7,094 nt of DNA from Caldifarciminota bacterium (GTDB lineage: Bacteria; Hydrothermota; Tepidihabitantia; SM23-42): the NCBI GenBank assembly GCA_023128195.1, contig JAGMEL010000170.1, forward strand, positions 1 through 7,094. Direction: 5' to 3'. Shown here piece after piece: positions 4,379 to 7,094 of the stretch. The number at the start of each line of letters is the position of its first letter. Position 1 is the first letter of the stretch. Position numbers and translations under genes: made by a program. The notes beneath the pieces were generated by a model that worked only from the letters and a program-made list of their open reading frames with translations, made no database searches and was not told the DNA's origin.

Positions 4379-7079
4379 CAATAATATGATAATCTGTTTT
4401 ATTCTCTGTCTATTCCAGTGGCAGCAGCGCGTGTCATATAAGATAGAGGCAAACCTTAATACTGAGGAGCATTCTTTAAAGGCAGTAGAATATTTAACAT
4501 ATTACAATAAATCACCGTATAGACTGGAAACCCTGTATATTCATCTCTATGCAAATGCCTATAAGGATAAGAACACTGTTTATGCACAGGAATCAAAGAA
4601 ACTGCGTGATTATTATTTTATCGATGCAAAAGACTCAGAGCGCGGATATATTAATATTGAGAATATTTATCATAATAATGATCCACTGCAATTTGAAATA
4701 AATGAAACAATAATGACGATTCCCTTGAATCAACGACTCGAATCAGGCGATTCAATAACCTTGAAAATTGAATCCTATTTAAAGATTCCCAAACAATTTT
4801 CCCGGCTCGGGTTTCAACCTGGCCATTATGAAATGGTTCAATGGTATCCCAAAATTTGTGTATTTGATGAAGACGGCTGGCACCTTGATACATATCATGC
4901 GATTGGTGAATTTTATGGAGAATTTGCATGTTTTGATGTGGAGATAAATCTACCTGGTGACTATGTAGTTGCTGCCACAGGAGAAAGGGTTGATTCTCTA
5001 GATAAGGAGTTTCTGGATTCTTTAATAGTTAATAAGAAAAAGATTGATGTGGGTGAAAGAAAAACCGTGCGATTCCTTGCTGAGAATGTCCACGATTTTG
5101 CCTGGGTTTGTGACCCAGACTTTTTTGTCAAAAAATATGGGAATGATAGCATCGACATTTTTGTCTTCTATTTAAAACAGAATGAAAAGAGTTGGAAAAA
5201 CGCTGGTGTTTATGCAGTAGATGCAGTTAAGAGATATAATGAATGGTATGGTAAGTATCCTTATAAAAATTTGAGCATTGTTAATGGATATAACCCGTCC
5301 GGGGATGGAATGGAGTATCCTACCCTCGTGATTATCCGCCCTAATGAACACTGGTTTACGAGATTTTTTGAAATGGTTATAATCCATGAAATTGGACATC
5401 AATGGTTTTATGGTGTTTTAGGTTCTAATGAACTAGAAGAAACCTGGCTTGATGAAGGCTTTACGACCTATACTGAAATACGATATTTTGAAGATAAGTA
5501 TGGGAAAGAAAATTCTTTAATTAAATCACCTCTGGTTCCACAATTATCAAGCAGATATTACCATAAATTTACTCATTATATAACGCAGACAAATTGTCTT
5601 GAAAAACCTGTTCTCACTCCGGCTTATGAATTTATTGATATGCCAATCGCTTTTATGAACAGTTCATACTCTAAACCCGCACTTTTTTTATTCAATCTTG
5701 AAGGAATTTTAGGTAAAGAAAAATTTGACAAAATTTTAAAAAGATATTTTCAGGAATATAAATTTAAGCACCCAAAGACTAAAGATTTTATAAGAATTTG
5801 CGAAGAAGAGAGTGGACAGGATTTAAAACCGATTTTCAATGGATTTCTAAATTCTACAGAGTTTTGTGATTGGCGAGTTAAAGAAATCAAAAAAAACAAA
5901 GTTCAGATTGAAAATACGGGCAAAATATTTATGCCTGTGGACGTTCTTATTGAAGGTGATTCGGGAACCCAAATTGTTAGAATAGATGGTGGAGCGAAAT
6001 TTGAGACGATAATTACACCCGAGTATAATAGAATTAAAAAAGTTATTATTGATCCTTATGGATATTCTCTTGAGCCAAATCATTGGAATAACTACTACCC
6101 CAGAAAGATTGAAATTAAGCCGATTTTAAGCCTGCCATCATTCGATTCCTATCAGATCTTATTTTTACCTTATCTATGGCATGCTCCATATGATGGCTTT
6201 ACAACAGGATTATACCTGTTCGGTTCTGAATTCGTTGACTTTGATTTTGTTAAAGGCAGACATCAGTGGACAGCAGGCTGTATCTATGGTTTCAGAAGCA
6301 AAAACTTGTATCCAGCATTTAGTTATCAAACTCCGATAATCTTTAAGAAGGGCAGAAGATCACGGATTGCATTCGCGGGCTCCAATTCAAATGGTGAAGA
6401 CAAATTGAGGGTTAGCTTTATCAATAATTTTGACACTCCTTTTTCTCTAACTCCACAGATTGAGCTAAAGCACACCTTTGCTTATTATAATTTGAAATCT
6501 TATGCTCCTGTTGATACTATTGACTGGAATTTAGGTCGGCATATTGTTTTTGCTAACAATTTTAATTTTAAATATTTAGATTGGGAAATAAACGCAGGGT
6601 TATCCCTGTCAAACAAAATTATTGGCAGTGAGAGGAATTATGTAAGAACTACTTTCGAGATCGAAAAGCAGGTCGAAACATTCATTCCTTTTAATATCCG
6701 TTTTTTTGCCGGCAGGGTCTTTGGGAATGTACCGATTCAGGAAAAACTTTTTTTAAGTGGTGCTTTACGAATCAGTATGCTGGCTGACATAATCTTTGGC
6801 CAGGCAGGATACTGGTCCCCGCAAGAGCATATTCATATTCCTGGGGATGGCAATATGCGTGGTTATCAAGCACTACATATCAAATCCAACCAGATGTATT
6901 GTATTAATCTTGAGTTTCCTAATGAATCACCAATAAGAATTTTTACTGATTTTGGTTATTATGATGACTATGCCTTTGATATTGGCGCACGTCTTGTTAT
7001 TGGTCCTCTGTCCTTTAATATTCCTTTTTTTATATTGAGTGACGAGGACTGGAAATTACGCTGGTCAATCGGATTTTAA
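4368..7079 (+). CDS. M1-family zinc metallopeptidase fused to an Omp85-like C-terminal beta-barrel
   Basis: The N-terminus has a short hydrophobic stretch (MIICFILCLF, residues 7-16), probably an export signal. Residues 22-220 fit the M1 N-terminal beta-saddle. The catalytic domain follows: GDGMEYP (residues 312-318) replaces the classical GAMEN exopeptidase motif, HEIGH (340-344) and WLDEGF with E363 give HEXXH-x18-E zinc ligation, and Y434 in SSYSKPALFL is the likely catalytic tyrosine. Residues 500-575 look like the M1 beta-sandwich and end in IDPYGYSLEPNHWNN. Residues 590-903 go beyond a short M1 enzyme. They are rich in alternating strands and carry GDGNMRGY (827-833), NLEFP (847-851), DFG, a G-A-R strand and a final aromatic IGF. 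This order matches the C-terminal strands of Omp85/surface-antigen barrels. Zinc peptidase activity is well supported; the substrate is unknown. A TAG lies just before ATG 4368 and no Shine-Dalgarno is seen, so ATG 4386 is an alternative start. Confidence 0.9.
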   Translation: MIIINNMIICFILCLFQWQQRVSYKIEANLNTEEHSLKAVEYLTYYNKSPYRLETLYIHLYANAYKDKNTVYAQESKKLRDYYFIDAKDSERGYINIENIYHNNDPLQFEINETIMTIPLNQRLESGDSITLKIESYLKIPKQFSRLGFQPGHYEMVQWYPKICVFDEDGWHLDTYHAIGEFYGEFACFDVEINLPGDYVVAATGERVDSLDKEFLDSLIVNKKKIDVGERKTVRFLAENVHDFAWVCDPDFFVKKYGNDSIDIFVFYLKQNEKSWKNAGVYAVDAVKRYNEWYGKYPYKNLSIVNGYNPSGDGMEYPTLVIIRPNEHWFTRFFEMVIIHEIGHQWFYGVLGSNELEETWLDEGFTTYTEIRYFEDKYGKENSLIKSPLVPQLSSRYYHKFTHYITQTNCLEKPVLTPAYEFIDMPIAFMNSSYSKPALFLFNLEGILGKEKFDKILKRYFQEYKFKHPKTKDFIRICEEESGQDLKPIFNGFLNSTEFCDWRVKEIKKNKVQIENTGKIFMPVDVLIEGDSGTQIVRIDGGAKFETIITPEYNRIKKVIIDPYGYSLEPNHWNNYYPRKIEIKPILSLPSFDSYQILFLPYLWHAPYDGFTTGLYLFGSEFVDFDFVKGRHQWTAGCIYGFRSKNLYPAFSYQTPIIFKKGRRSRIAFAGSNSNGEDKLRVSFINNFDTPFSLTPQIELKHTFAYYNLKSYAPVDTIDWNLGRHIVFANNFNFKYLDWEINAGLSLSNKIIGSERNYVRTTFEIEKQVETFIPFNIRFFAGRVFGNVPIQEKLFLSGALRISMLADIIFGQAGYWSPQEHIHIPGDGNMRGYQALHIKSNQMYCINLEFPNESPIRIFTDFGYYDDYAFDIGARLVIGPLSFNIPFFILSDEDWKLRWSIGF
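5385..5456 (+). other. M1 zinc-binding site HEXXH-x18-E
   Basis: The codons give H340, E341 and H344 in HEIGHQWFYG, then E363 in WLDEGF after exactly 18 intervening residues. This is the gluzincin zinc site with the general-base glutamate. All key residues are intact, so the enzyme should be active. Confidence 0.95.
6135..7076 (+). other. Omp85/surface-antigen-like beta-barrel segment of gene 3
   Basis: About 314 residues of alternating polar and hydrophobic strands are encoded. The best landmarks are RGY at residues 831-833 (compare the conserved [VL]RG[FY] of Omp85 barrels), then N-x-E-F-P, a D-F-G strand, D-I-G-A-R, and a closing strand W-K-L-R-W-S-I-G-F ending in phenylalanine, as expected of an outer-membrane insertion signal. 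The assignment rests on motif order by eye. The N-terminal half of the segment is less distinctive, so strand number is uncertain. Confidence 0.65.
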
Positions 7080-7093
7080 ATTTCATTTAAAAT
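7073..7093. repeat. Perfect AT-only inverted repeat across the gene 3 stop codon
   Basis: ATTTTAAAT (7073-7081) and ATTTAAAAT (7085-7093) are exact reverse complements around a three-base TTC loop. The gene 3 stop TAA (7077-7079) lies inside the left arm. An added G-U pair (7072/7094) is possible in RNA. The stem has no G-C pair and the window ends at 7094, so a following T-run cannot be checked. It is not called a terminator. Confidence 0.6.
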
Positions 7094-7094
7094 T

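Noticed and set aside
1..7094. A defence system, CRISPR array or mobile element
   Set aside because: No repeat-spacer pattern, transposase, integrase, nuclease or toxin-antitoxin signature appears on either strand. The three genes are envelope proteins.

Overview
The window holds three collinear + strand genes and almost no non-coding DNA. All three appear to encode large proteins of the cell envelope or cell surface. Gene 1 (1-1974) is cut by the left edge of the window. It is a beta-propeller protein built from LVIVD repeats, with a C-terminal FlgD-Ig / type A (T9SS-like) sorting tail. Gene 2 (1987-4278) follows after 12 bases. It has a choice-of-anchor-J/MAM-like jelly roll, a CARDB-like domain, a Kelch propeller and the same kind of tail. 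Gene 3 (4368-7079) follows after 89 bases. It is a zinc metallopeptidase of family M1 joined to a C-terminal segment that looks like an Omp85-type outer-membrane beta-barrel.

Organism: the DNA is visibly AT-rich, and the barrel implies an outer membrane. The combination of LVIVD, choice-of-anchor-J, Kelch and FlgD-like tails is common in bacteria of the FCB group and nearby uncultured phyla (Bacteroidota relatives, Cloacimonadota, candidate division WOR-3 and similar). A WOR-3-like or related candidate phylum is my best guess, from gene style only. No rRNA or marker gene is present to confirm it.

Layout and joint role: genes 1 and 2 are in the same reading frame, 12 bases apart, with no terminator between them, so they are very probably co-transcribed. 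Their tails align well (YPNP/LPNP, LKIYD-x-TGR, W-x-G, SGxYF-x-RL), which suggests that both cargoes use the same export and anchoring route. Gene 3 may belong to the same operon or have its own promoter inside the 89-base gap. A shared job at the cell surface (binding proteins plus a peptidase) is inference.

Most notable: (i) two separate tandem arrays of 7-base units, four units each, lie 47 bases apart in the part of gene 1 that encodes the sorting tail and its linker; (ii) the M1 peptidase is fused to an Omp85-like barrel; (iii) the starts of genes 2 and 3 are unusual, including a possible leaderless start for gene 3; (iv) a perfect AT-only inverted repeat spans the gene 3 stop codon. I found no RNA gene, CRISPR array, insertion sequence or integrase.
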